The translations under genes and the position numbers were made by a program. Under the pieces are notes generated by a model that searched no databases, was not told the origin of the DNA, and was given only the letters and a program-made list of their open reading frames with translations. A DNA stretch of 64,000 nt from Clostridiales bacterium (GTDB taxonomy: Bacteria > Bacillota > Clostridia > Saccharofermentanales > Saccharofermentanaceae): positions 1-64,000 of the forward strand of contig JAFRST010000054.1 of NCBI GenBank assembly GCA_017427465.1. The letters run 5' to 3'. Shown one piece after another: positions 51,833 through 60,412 of this stretch (positions within the stretch are counted from its first letter, which is position 1; each line of letters starts with the position of its first letter).

Positions 51833-53580
51833 GTGATTGCCTCCCCGTTCAAATCTTCGAAAGCGCCGAACTTGCAGAGCTCGCTGCATACCTTGCAGCC
51901 GAAGCACTGTGTCGTGTCTACGTGAGCATGTCCGTCCTTAAAGGAGATCGCAGGGCATCCGAGCTTCATGCATGCCTTGCAGGACTTGCACTTGTCAGGG
52001 TTGACCTGGATAGGCTCACCGCGCTTAACCTTCTTAAGGAGTGCGCAGGGTCTTCTGGAGATGATTACGGAAGGCTCTTCTGCTGCGAGCTCTTCCTTAA
52101 CTGCTGCCTCAGCCTCAGCAAGGTTATAAGGATCTACTACTCTTACTCTGTTGATGCCCATTGCGCGGACGAGAGCTTCGAGATCGATCTTGCCAGCCGG
52201 ATCACCACGGAGGTTGAAGCCTGTCGTAGGATTCTGCTGGTGACCTGTCATGCCCGTGATGGAGTTATCAAGGATGATGACAGTGGAATTTGTCTGGTTA
52301 TAAGCGATATTTGCAAGACCTGTCATACCCGAATGCATGAACGTCGAATCGCCGATAACAGCAACAGTCTTCTTCTCAGCATCTGCGCCCAAAGCCTTAT
52401 TGAAGCCGTGGAGAGAGCTGATGGAAGCACCCATGCACTCTGTCGTATCGATAGCGCAGAGCGGAGGTGTAGCTCCCAATGTGTAGCATCCGATATCGCC
52501 CATGACAGTGAGCTTGAGCTTGGAAAGAACATAGAACATTCCTCTGTGAGGGCAGCCTGCGCACATTGCCGGCGGTCTTCCGGGAAGTCCTTCGATAGGC
52601 TTGCAAGCGGGCTTCTCGGGAAGTCCGAGCTTTGTAGCGATGAGGCCCTGTGAGAACTCGTCGATAAGCGGGAATACATCCTTGCCTGTTACCTCAAGGC
52701 CTAAAGTCTTGCAGTGTGTCTCAATGATGGGGTCAAGCTCTTCTACAACTACGAGCTTATCTACCTTAGCTGCGAAGTCCTTGATCTTCTTAACGGGAAG
52801 CGGATTAATAAGACCGATCTTTAAGACAGGATACTTATCTCCGAAAACTTCCTTTACGTACTGGTATGAAGTGGAAGAAGTGATGATACCCATAGAAGTA
52901 TCAGAGCCTTCTTCAACGCGGTTGAGCTTGGAATCTTCAGCAAAAGCGATGAGCTTATTCGTTCTCTCCTCAACAATGGGGTGACGTCTCTTGGCATTTG
53001 CAGGTACCATTACGTACTTGGCTACATCCTTTTCGTAAGGCTTGACCGGTACGTCGATCCTCTCGCCGAGCTCAACTACAGACTGTGAGTGAGCTACTCT
53101 TGTGCACATCTTGATGAGCACAGGTGTATCGAACTGCTCAGAAATGTCATAAGCTTCGATAACAAAGTCCTTTGCCTCCTGGGAATCAGCGGGTTCTAAC
53201 ATAGGCATCTTAGCTGCGATGGCATAGTGTCTTGAGTCCTGCTCGTTCTGTGAAGAGTGCATACCCGGATCGTCTGCAACAAGGATGACCATTCCGGCAT
53301 TGACACCGGTATAGCTCATTGTAAAGAGCGGGTCAGCTGCGACATTGAGTCCGACGTGCTTCATTGCGCAGTAAGATCTCTTGCCTGCTCTTGATGCACC
53401 GAAAGCGGTCTCCATAGCGACCTTCTCGTTGGGTGCCCATTCACAGTAGATCTCCTCGAACTTGGCAGCTTCTTCGGTAGTCTCTGTACTGGGTGTTCCC
53501 GGGTACGAACTTGCGACTGCTACACCGGCCTCATAAAGACCTCTTGCAACAGCTTTGTTTCCAAGCATTAGTTCTTTCAT
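51826..53580 (-). CDS. iorA: indolepyruvate ferredoxin oxidoreductase, alpha subunit
   Basis: The protein has 584 residues. The N-terminal pyrimidine-binding half (LGNKAVARGLYEAGVAVASSYPGTPSTE) is followed by a TPP domain with GDIGCYTLGATPP and GDSTFMHSGMTGL. The C-terminus carries a two-cluster ferredoxin domain (CKSCKACMKLGCP, then CFGCKVCSELC). It is oxygen-sensitive and cytosolic, and takes aryl-pyruvates from aromatic amino acid transamination. It starts the operon iorA-iorB-thioesterase-paaK-ACT, with AGGAGAA before the ATG. Confidence 0.95.
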   Translation of the reverse strand: MKELMLGNKAVARGLYEAGVAVASSYPGTPSTETTEEAAKFEEIYCEWAPNEKVAMETAFGASRAGKRSYCAMKHVGLNVAADPLFTMSYTGVNAGMVILVADDPGMHSSQNEQDSRHYAIAAKMPMLEPADSQEAKDFVIEAYDISEQFDTPVLIKMCTRVAHSQSVVELGERIDVPVKPYEKDVAKYVMVPANAKRRHPIVEERTNKLIAFAEDSKLNRVEEGSDTSMGIITSSTSYQYVKEVFGDKYPVLKIGLINPLPVKKIKDFAAKVDKLVVVEELDPIIETHCKTLGLEVTGKDVFPLIDEFSQGLIATKLGLPEKPACKPIEGLPGRPPAMCAGCPHRGMFYVLSKLKLTVMGDIGCYTLGATPPLCAIDTTECMGASISSLHGFNKALGADAEKKTVAVIGDSTFMHSGMTGLANIAYNQTNSTVIILDNSITGMTGHQQNPTTGFNLRGDPAGKIDLEALVRAMGINRVRVVDPYNLAEAEAAVKEELAAEEPSVIISRRPCALLKKVKRGEPIQVNPDKCKSCKACMKLGCPAISFKDGHAHVDTTQCFGCKVCSELCKFGAFEDLNGEAITW

Positions 53581-53622
53581 GATTTCTTCTCCTAGGATGT
53601 GAGTTTATACATAGATTTGCTA

Positions 53623-53651
53623 ATTATACGACAAATCGCGGCGCCTTTAAA
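53623..53651 (-). promoter_or_regulatory. promoter of the ior operon
   Basis: On the minus strand the -35 is TTTAAA (complement of 53646-53651), then 17 bp, then a perfect TATAAT (complement of 53623-53628), 43 bp before the iorA ATG. Confidence 0.65.
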
Positions 53652-53691
53652 TAAAAAATATTATATGGCTTTTATGTGGAAAAGGTATGAT

Positions 53692-54699
53692 TCAGGCTGC
53701 GTCCGCAAAAGTGATGCTCGAAGCTTCGACCGTAGGGCCAAACTGATTGGAATACTTAAATTCCGTGGCGGTACATTTAGGAAGCGATACAGCCAGATTG
53801 ATCCTTGCATGATATACGAACAGATCATCTGTCAGGTTGAAGAAAGGATAGATCGGACTGCCGTAAGTATCACTGGCCGTATCGTCCCAGAGACAGTCCA
53901 GATTGTAGTAATCGGCATCGATCTTTATCATGCACCATGAATGGCTTCCGTCTTCGTTGCTTCCGCTGACAAGCCTGCCGCCTAGTCCGTCTGTTCTTCC
54001 GGTCACGTAGTAGCAGGTAATTCCGCACTTCTGCGCCAGATACTGGAAGGCCTTAGCATAGCCTGCGCAAACGGATTCGTGAAGCACGATGACCGAGTAA
54101 GCGCTCTGGTTGTAGGGCGCACTGGTATCGTAGTCGGTATTCTGGCAGATGTAATCGTGAATATAGAGTTCTTTTTCGACGGCTCTCTGATAAGTCATGG
54201 CCTGCCCGACTATAAGGTCTGCTGCAGCGTTGAACTGGGTCTTGGCGGAGTTAAGCTTTTCGGGCGTGTCAGCAAAATCAAAGAAGTTAAACGTAATATC
54301 CTTGATATCACCCGTATTAGGCTCATAGGAATAACCGTATGTGTTATCGACCCAGAAGAGCTCGGGGTGGTCGTTCAGCACTGAATCGATAACTTTTGTG
54401 AGCTGGTCGGCATTGATGCTGACCACGCACTCGAACTCCTTATTGCCTTTGGTAAGATTCTCGCAGATCAAAGAGTAAGCATTCTTCTCAGTCTCTGTGA
54501 GCATCGCGAAATACGGATACTTGTTGTTGTCGTAATCAGTCCTAACATAAGATGTGGAAGGGACTGCCGGCATATCGCTGTAGCCTGAAGTATCGGTAGC
54601 TGACAAAGCGTAGTCCGAACCTCCCGAACACCCTGCAAGTGATAAACATAAGGCTACAGCCATTATCAGCGATATCAGCTTCGCAAGTTTTCCGCGCAT
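53692..54699 (-). CDS. transglutaminase-like lipoprotein
   Basis: The protein has 335 residues. The signal ends LAGC at about Cys24. The extracytoplasmic transglutaminase core has its catalytic triad in order: Cys in HESVCAGYAKAFQYLA, His in GSHSWCMI, Asp in YNLDCLWDD, with a preceding DYICQNTDY segment. Bacterial members of this family (YebA/CYK3-like) are mostly proteases or wall-linked enzymes. Substrate is unknown. The ribosome site AAGGGAA lies inside the right arm of the upstream gene's terminator. Confidence 0.88.
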   Translation of the reverse strand: MRGKLAKLISLIMAVALCLSLAGCSGGSDYALSATDTSGYSDMPAVPSTSYVRTDYDNNKYPYFAMLTETEKNAYSLICENLTKGNKEFECVVSINADQLTKVIDSVLNDHPELFWVDNTYGYSYEPNTGDIKDITFNFFDFADTPEKLNSAKTQFNAAADLIVGQAMTYQRAVEKELYIHDYICQNTDYDTSAPYNQSAYSVIVLHESVCAGYAKAFQYLAQKCGITCYYVTGRTDGLGGRLVSGSNEDGSHSWCMIKIDADYYNLDCLWDDTASDTYGSPIYPFFNLTDDLFVYHARINLAVSLPKCTATEFKYSNQFGPTVEASSITFADAA

Positions 54700-54700
54700 A

Positions 54701-54738
54701 CAAAAATTCCCTTCAGGCCAATGTGCCTAAAGGGAATT
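54701..54738 (-). terminator. terminator of the MacB-like gene, overlapping the next ribosome site
   Basis: On the minus strand AATTCCCTTTAGGC (complement of 54725-54738) pairs with GCCTGAAGGGAATT (complement of 54705-54718, one mismatch), followed by TTTTTG. Its second arm contains the AAGGG used by the transglutaminase gene at 54699. Confidence 0.85.
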
Positions 54739-54783
54739 ATAAGTTAATCCTGACAATTATTCTATCCTAAACCGGATAACAAA

Positions 54784-56124
54784 TTACCTTAAGAGGAGTT
54801 CTTTTGTCTCTGTCTCGAGCACTTCTTCCTCTTCTTCGCCATCCATTTCTTCAGGTCTTACTGACTTCTTGGCGCGGAACTTAAGGCCGATCATGACGCC
54901 TCCTATAAAGATCAGGAGGATGCCGACTCCGATAATGATGTAATCATAAAGAAGTCTCTGCTCTGTCATCTGGGCAGCGATCTCCCAGTACGGGAATTCA
55001 TAGCCTAATCTTTCCCTGTCAGTCTCTCCCAAAGGGAAAGCCGTATCGAATACCCTGGTCACACCGAAACGACCGGTATCATTAACTATATATACCTGAG
55101 GATTCGTCAGTGAATAGTTAGGCATAGCATTCTTGAAATCTGATACCGCAACGCCCTTTACCAGCTCGGGAAGCATTGCTTCGTAGCACTGGATTGCGTA
55201 ATCGATATAGCCGTTACCTGTGTTGGAGCTTGTACCGGAGGTGCTGTAATCTCCGTAGTTACCATAGTCTCCGTAATCAGCATAATCGCCTGAACCGGAC
55301 GAATCGCTTACGCTTGAAGGATTAGCGCCGCCATCGTAGATCTTCTCGAGTGCAGCGAAATATATAAATGCCCTGTTGCTCTGCTCACCTGCGAGCTCTG
55401 CAACCTTGGTATTCTTTTCCTCAACGACACCGATGATGGTAAACATCTGTCCGTTGATGATGAGGATATTGCCGGTTACATCGTAAGAACGGTAAAACTT
55501 CCACGCGAGAACGTCATTGATAACGATCTGGTATGTATCTACCGGTGTCTCGGGAAGGAAACCGCCGGATAAGAATCTGAAGGGGTGGAATGCCTTGTAA
55601 TTGCCTCCGACAGCTACGAGCTGGACGTCAGCAGAACCGCTGACTATCTCGCGGCCTTCTCTTACTTCGATGGCATCGACATTGGCCATTACAGTGGAAG
55701 AATAGCAGTCTTCCCAGCCCTTGAGCTTGTCTTCACGGAACGTGGAACTCTTGCCCGAACTGTCAGAGCCTGTGGAAGCAGAACTCTGCAATGATTTTCT
55801 TATCTCGGTAATATCCGCAAGTCTTATCGATTTGCCGCCTTCGGCACAGACCATGGGTGTAGTGTCACCGCCTGTCCTGATACCACCTGCATATACTGCC
55901 ATATGTCTGAAGGATGTCTCAGAACCGTTCTGCCATGCCTCAGCCATGTATTGGTCCGTTCTTGTATCAGTCAGGTAGATAGCCCTTCCTGCTCCAAACG
56001 CGATCAGGATAAGCGCTGCGACTATGATCCAGAACGGCGCTCCAAGCATAAGCTTCAGCAGTTTTGCCTTGGCTTTACCTTTTTCCTTATATAAGAACGT
56101 TTTTGTCTTTTCTATTATTCGCAT
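54784..56124 (-). CDS. MacB-periplasmic-core-like protein with two membrane segments
   Basis: The protein has 446 residues. Membrane segments at about 28-50 and 395-418 flank a large outer domain resembling the MacB/FtsX periplasmic core (VQLVAVGGNYKAFHPFRFLS, DVTGNILIINGQMFTIIGVVEEK). It lacks the two further C-terminal helices of MacB permeases and ends in an acidic tail. A Tyr/Asp/Gly-rich insertion (repeated YADYGDYGNYGDYS, about 285-305) looks disordered. It starts 44 bp after an HlyD-like adaptor, so the two should work together. No ABC ATPase is in this operon. Confidence 0.75.
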   Translation of the reverse strand: MRIIEKTKTFLYKEKGKAKAKLLKLMLGAPFWIIVAALILIAFGAGRAIYLTDTRTDQYMAEAWQNGSETSFRHMAVYAGGIRTGGDTTPMVCAEGGKSIRLADITEIRKSLQSSASTGSDSSGKSSTFREDKLKGWEDCYSSTVMANVDAIEVREGREIVSGSADVQLVAVGGNYKAFHPFRFLSGGFLPETPVDTYQIVINDVLAWKFYRSYDVTGNILIINGQMFTIIGVVEEKNTKVAELAGEQSNRAFIYFAALEKIYDGGANPSSVSDSSGSGDYADYGDYGNYGDYSTSGTSSNTGNGYIDYAIQCYEAMLPELVKGVAVSDFKNAMPNYSLTNPQVYIVNDTGRFGVTRVFDTAFPLGETDRERLGYEFPYWEIAAQMTEQRLLYDYIIIGVGILLIFIGGVMIGLKFRAKKSVRPEEMDGEEEEEVLETETKELLLR

Positions 56125-56168
56125 TATGTTTCCTTTAACGGATCCGGTCTCTCAAATCAGACTCAGGA

Positions 56169-57899
56169 TCATTTTGCCTTATAATCTTCAAGTCTTACGC
56201 GCTGTCCGTCTTCCAAGGGTTTCTCGGATCTGATGACGATCATTACATCGTACTTATCAAGTCCTTCGCCCTTAATAGCGGTAGCTACACCGTCTGTAGC
56301 TTCGACTGTTACGTCTACTCTCTTAACTGTGTACTTATCGCCCAAAGGTGTGGAAGATCCTTCGATGACATAGACGAAGTCGTTGCTGTTATCCTGGTTG
56401 ACTGCGCTTGCGGGTACAACGCACTTGTAGTTGTCGTTACCCTTACCTGCATTAACGGTGATCTCTTCGCCCGGCCATGCATCGTTACCTTCAACAATAC
56501 ACTTAACGAGTCTTGTGCCTCTCGGGTCATTCGGATCGGGCTTCATGGAAGCTACCGTGCATCCTTCGATGAATCCGGATGTTACTTCAAGGCTCATACC
56601 TATATAAATGTTCTGTGCAGCCTGTGCGGAGAAAGAGAATGTTACGGAACATGCTCTGTCTGTCTCAGGAAGGATGTATGTGACGATCTGCTTGGCAGTA
56701 AGGACATCATCCTTTGATATTGAAATGTTATAGATATATCCTGATACGGGAGCCTTGATCTCTTTGATCTTGGACATGGCTTCCATATCGGCGATCTCTT
56801 TTTTAAGCTTCTCAATACTCTTGTTGCGTTTATCGACTGCATCCTGAGCCTGATCCCTTGTGATGCCTGCATTTATCTGGGCATCGCTTAATTGTTTCTG
56901 AGCCGCGTTAAGTGAATTCTGAGCAGAAGTTACGGCATTCTGAGCAGCAGTTTCAGTAGGAAGAGATGCCAATGCATCAATCTCTCCCTGGGCTTCATTG
57001 ATCTTTCCCTGGCACTCGGCAAGAGCGGCAGAAGCATCATCAAGACGGTCCTGTGCTGAAGAGAGCTGTGACTTAAGTGCTGTCTTCTGATCTTCATACT
57101 GGGCAATCTTAAATAAAAGCTTATCCATCTCATATGTAGGAGAGTTCATGTCTAATCCGTCGCCGTCAAGATTCGGGACATAAGAAGGATCCGGAGTAAC
57201 TACCGGGTCACCCGGGCCGGGCGTGGGAGTAGGCGTGGGAGTTCCCAGTGCCTTATAAACTTCGATCTGTGACTGGAGAGGAGCAATTGCCGCATCGATC
57301 GCATCAATATCTTTCGTGATATCTTCAACTGTCTTGGCAGCAGCGTCTACTGAGGCCTTAAGGGAAACGGCCTTAACTGATTCTTCGTCGATTATCGCCT
57401 GGTTCTCGGATTCTACAGAGCTCTTATTGCGGACTTTGGATAAAGTATCCTTAGCAGCGGCAAGCTGCTCTTTATACGTGTTTATCATATCGTAATTGGA
57501 GGAGTAGTCCGGTTCATCTGAAGGCTTTCTTGCTTCATATTCAGCAGTACGCTCAAGTTCCTCAAGCTCGTTTCTCTTTGCCTGAAGTTCTTCTGAGTCT
57601 TCCATTGTCTTCAGCGTGCAGATCGTATCACCCTTCTGGACAAGATCGTAATTTGTAACCATGACCTGTTCAACGGTCCTGTTATCAAGACCCTTGACCT
57701 CGGTCTGGTTATCAACGGTGATCTGTCCCCTTGCACTGTTGGAATATGAGAGATTTCCTCTTGATGCATATGAGCCCATAACCTTCGGTATCGTCAGGTT
57801 CATTATCGTGTTCGAGAAGAACGTCAGTAACGCAAGTATGATTACAAAAGCGATCATCGCTTTTATAACTTTTGTTCTTCTTCTGCTTCCCTTTGCCAT
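56169..57899 (-). CDS. HlyD/MFP-type membrane fusion protein
   Basis: The protein has 576 residues with an N-terminal membrane anchor (about 12-32), a barrel half-motif (GQITVDNQTEVKGLDNRTVE), and a long antiparallel coiled-coil hairpin (about 95-385). The hairpin tip carries a Pro/Thr-rich insertion, TPTPTPTPGPGDP, near 225-240. The second barrel half and a C-terminal beta domain follow (IKAPVSGYIYNISISKDDVL). Such adaptors link an inner-membrane pump or MacB-like protein to an outer partner; in Gram-positive cells they stay on the cell surface. Its partner is the MacB-like gene downstream. Confidence 0.85.
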   Translation of the reverse strand: MAKGSRRRTKVIKAMIAFVIILALLTFFSNTIMNLTIPKVMGSYASRGNLSYSNSARGQITVDNQTEVKGLDNRTVEQVMVTNYDLVQKGDTICTLKTMEDSEELQAKRNELEELERTAEYEARKPSDEPDYSSNYDMINTYKEQLAAAKDTLSKVRNKSSVESENQAIIDEESVKAVSLKASVDAAAKTVEDITKDIDAIDAAIAPLQSQIEVYKALGTPTPTPTPGPGDPVVTPDPSYVPNLDGDGLDMNSPTYEMDKLLFKIAQYEDQKTALKSQLSSAQDRLDDASAALAECQGKINEAQGEIDALASLPTETAAQNAVTSAQNSLNAAQKQLSDAQINAGITRDQAQDAVDKRNKSIEKLKKEIADMEAMSKIKEIKAPVSGYIYNISISKDDVLTAKQIVTYILPETDRACSVTFSFSAQAAQNIYIGMSLEVTSGFIEGCTVASMKPDPNDPRGTRLVKCIVEGNDAWPGEEITVNAGKGNDNYKCVVPASAVNQDNSNDFVYVIEGSSTPLGDKYTVKRVDVTVEATDGVATAIKGEGLDKYDVMIVIRSEKPLEDGQRVRLEDYKAK

Positions 57900-57945
57900 T
57901 TTCTTACTCCTCCATATTTAGCGTGTGCTTTTCGCGACGTAATTA

Positions 57946-59001
57946 TTACTTAATACCTGATCTTGAGATTCCTTCGACGAGATAATCCTCACCCCAGAAG
58001 AAGATCAGCAGCGGCGGGATCATGTATACACTTGATGCCGCGAATGCGATTCCAAGTTCCGGTTCGTTTATCTGTGATAAGAATACTGACAACGGCTGCT
58101 TGTCCGCATCGGTCAGGAGGACCAGCGGCTGCTCAACCATGTTCCAGTAATCGATGAACAGTAATATCGTCAACGCGAAGATCGCGTTCTTACACAATGG
58201 TAATGCTATGTTAGTGAATATCTGCCATTCCGAAGCGCCGTCGAGCGTTGCCGCTTCGATATATCCCGACGGGATCTGACGCATGTATTTGGTAAGAAGG
58301 AAGATCGCGAATGTCGAGAAGATACCCGGCAGGATGATAGCCCATATCGTATCGAGGATACCGAGCTTTTCGGCAATCATGTAGTTAGGAACGAGCGTTA
58401 CCTGGAACGGCATGAGCATGAGGATGATGTATGAGAAGAACAAAACCTCTCTTCTCTTCCTTCTGTATCTTGCGAATGAATAAGACGCAAGACATGCAAC
58501 GACCATCTGGCCTGCAACGATAGGGAGTGTCAGTACGATCGAATTCCAGTACTTGAAAAGGTACTCGGGGTTCATGAACAACAGTGTCGTGTACTGGTTG
58601 ATCGTAACCTCTTCCGGAATGAGCTTTAACACAGGTGTCCTCGACATATAAGTCGCGCCCTGGCTGGCGTGTCCTGACATACTCTGGAATACGACCTGGT
58701 AGTTGGACACGATCTCATCAGAAGACATAAATGAGTTAAGGAATGTAAAGAAGATCGGAACCAGTGCCAGGGCAGAGATAAGGACGGCTGCCATAACGCC
58801 GAAGCCGGTGATTATTCCCTTTGTTATCTTGCGCTTTCTTAAGTTGAGTTCGATTCTCTTTTTCTCGCCCGCGAAAAAGTTCTCTCTTGCCTCGTCACTG
58901 AGCGAAGTGATAAATGTTTCAGGCTGGACCGTCTCAACGTAAACGTGACGGCGGGCCAGTGTTGCCTGTTTTCTTCTTTCCAGTCTCTTGGTCTCGTCCA
59001 T
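57946..59001 (-). CDS. carbohydrate ABC transporter permease, MalG/UgpE type
   Basis: The protein has 351 residues from the ATG at 59001, with GGAGGAG five bases upstream; a longer frame start is weaker. It has six membrane helices and the EAA loop (EAATLDGASEWQIFTNIALPL) that contacts the ATPase. A charged cytosolic N-terminus of about 70 residues precedes the first helix. It forms a pair with the MalF-like gene 2 bp upstream. The pair has no solute-binding protein or ATPase here; the ATPase may be the UgpC/MsmX-type protein at 6729-7844. Confidence 0.92.
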   Translation of the reverse strand: MDETKRLERRKQATLARRHVYVETVQPETFITSLSDEARENFFAGEKKRIELNLRKRKITKGIITGFGVMAAVLISALALVPIFFTFLNSFMSSDEIVSNYQVVFQSMSGHASQGATYMSRTPVLKLIPEEVTINQYTTLLFMNPEYLFKYWNSIVLTLPIVAGQMVVACLASYSFARYRRKRREVLFFSYIILMLMPFQVTLVPNYMIAEKLGILDTIWAIILPGIFSTFAIFLLTKYMRQIPSGYIEAATLDGASEWQIFTNIALPLCKNAIFALTILLFIDYWNMVEQPLVLLTDADKQPLSVFLSQINEPELGIAFAASSVYMIPPLLIFFWGEDYLVEGISRSGIK

Positions 59002-59002
59002 C

Positions 59003-60190
59003 TTACTCCTCCACATCCTTATCGAACTTGGATTCTGCGAAGAACAGACCTCCGACTATTATGATCATGACAACGCACATTACTATCGCGCCTGCAGAAA
59101 GCTTACTGTAATCTAGGTGCGTAAACGAGTTGTTCATGAAGTGCTGCAGCATGTAGAGGTTCTTGAACGGATAGTCACCCGTTAAGAGATATACCTCTCT
59201 GAATATCTTGAATGAATTGATGAGCGACATGATGCCTACGAAGAAGATCGTAGGTGACAGATAGTGAAGCTTGATCTTGAAGAATCTCTTCACAGGGCCG
59301 GCGCCGTCCATCTCTGCTGATTCCAGGATCTCGTGAGGAATGCTGTTGAGAGCCGCAAGGAACAATACCATGTTGTATCCCAGGTTCTTCCATAGGAACA
59401 GCAGCATGATAACCACCTGCGCGTAATTCGATTTGAGCCAGTCTATCTTCTGGGCCGAATCGAAAAGCTTCTCCGTAATGCCGTTGACTACGCCGTTGTA
59501 GCTGAAAAATACCTGCCAGATAAGAACGACGGACGCAACAGGAACCATCATAGGGTTAAGAAGGAAACTTCTGAACAAGCTCTTTCCGGGAAGGCCCGAA
59601 TTAAGAAGCAGTGCGACGAGCAGAGCGAGTACTACTGCGAGCGGCACTGAGATAATAGCGAATGTGAGTGTGTTCTTGGACGCTGAAATGAATGCCTCGT
59701 TAGTAAGGACTCTCTCATAGTTACGGAATCCGACGAAGTCTGAATTCGTAGGAGACTTCGAGAATGAAGTCTTAAGCAGAAGGAGCAAAGGCAGGAAGAA
59801 GAATATCAGAACGCCTACAAAGCTAGGTGTAAGGTAACCCGTAAAGATACCCCAGTCGCGGAGCTTTCTCTTAAAGTGCCTCTTCTTGCGGAGCTCGAGC
59901 TGGATCTTCCTCTCGGGAGTATCCTCAAAAACCGGGATATCTTTAGGAGTGAGCTTCTGGCTTGCGAGAGGCGTAACGTTCTTCGGCTTCGGTCTCTCGA
60001 TATACTCGAGCTTTGCTCCGTTCTGCGAAGCAATAGCAGCACCGGGCTTGATCCCGGCCTTTGTCACGGGCTTCGTCTCCGGCTTTACTGCAACCTTAAA
60101 CTCAGCCTGAGAGACCTCAGACCCCGGGCGCATGCCGCTGACTTCACCTTTGTCAGTTAAGTGATTCTTATTATTTTTCCTATTATCCAT
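59003..60190 (-). CDS. carbohydrate ABC transporter permease, MalF/UgpA type
   Basis: The protein has 395 residues from the ATG at 60190, chosen because GGGG lies upstream and the alternative at 60211 is a GTG; the start remains uncertain. A cytosolic N-terminal extension of about 120 residues, basic and Pro/Lys-rich, precedes six membrane helices. The EAA loop ESAEMDGAGPVKRFFKIKL is clear. It is the first gene of the permease pair, behind a recognisable promoter. The long N-terminus is unusual for MalF-type permeases. Confidence 0.88.
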   Translation of the reverse strand: MDNRKNNKNHLTDKGEVSGMRPGSEVSQAEFKVAVKPETKPVTKAGIKPGAAIASQNGAKLEYIERPKPKNVTPLASQKLTPKDIPVFEDTPERKIQLELRKKRHFKRKLRDWGIFTGYLTPSFVGVLIFFFLPLLLLLKTSFSKSPTNSDFVGFRNYERVLTNEAFISASKNTLTFAIISVPLAVVLALLVALLLNSGLPGKSLFRSFLLNPMMVPVASVVLIWQVFFSYNGVVNGITEKLFDSAQKIDWLKSNYAQVVIMLLFLWKNLGYNMVLFLAALNSIPHEILESAEMDGAGPVKRFFKIKLHYLSPTIFFVGIMSLINSFKIFREVYLLTGDYPFKNLYMLQHFMNNSFTHLDYSKLSAGAIVMCVVMIIIVGGLFFAESKFDKDVEE

Positions 60191-60240
60191 ACAAATATAC
60201 AGTGTCCCCACACTTCAATAAAATTATACTCTCGTGTTTA

Positions 60241-60268
60241 ATTATATCTATTCCTCATTTTGGTGCAA
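60241..60268 (-). promoter_or_regulatory. promoter of the sugar permease pair
   Basis: On the minus strand the -35 is TTGCAC (complement of 60263-60268), then 16 bp, then TATAAT (complement of 60241-60246). A second TATAAT lies nearby (60226-60231) without a good -35. Confidence 0.6.
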
Positions 60269-60412
60269 ACTGTGGCAAACCGGCATCAAAACGGCATCAA
60301 TTAAGGGGTTTTCGGGCATTTTGCCCTCCGCTTATAAGAGTATATCTTTTGTAAGCGTCTGGATAGTATAATTATTTGATAAGATTTGGTTAAGATTTGA
60401 TGTGGAGCGGAC

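Noticed and set aside
51823..52653. 276-residue plus-strand frame
   Set aside because: It is antisense to iorA and Cys/Ala/Ser-rich as expected from the reverse complement of codon-biased DNA; no start signal.
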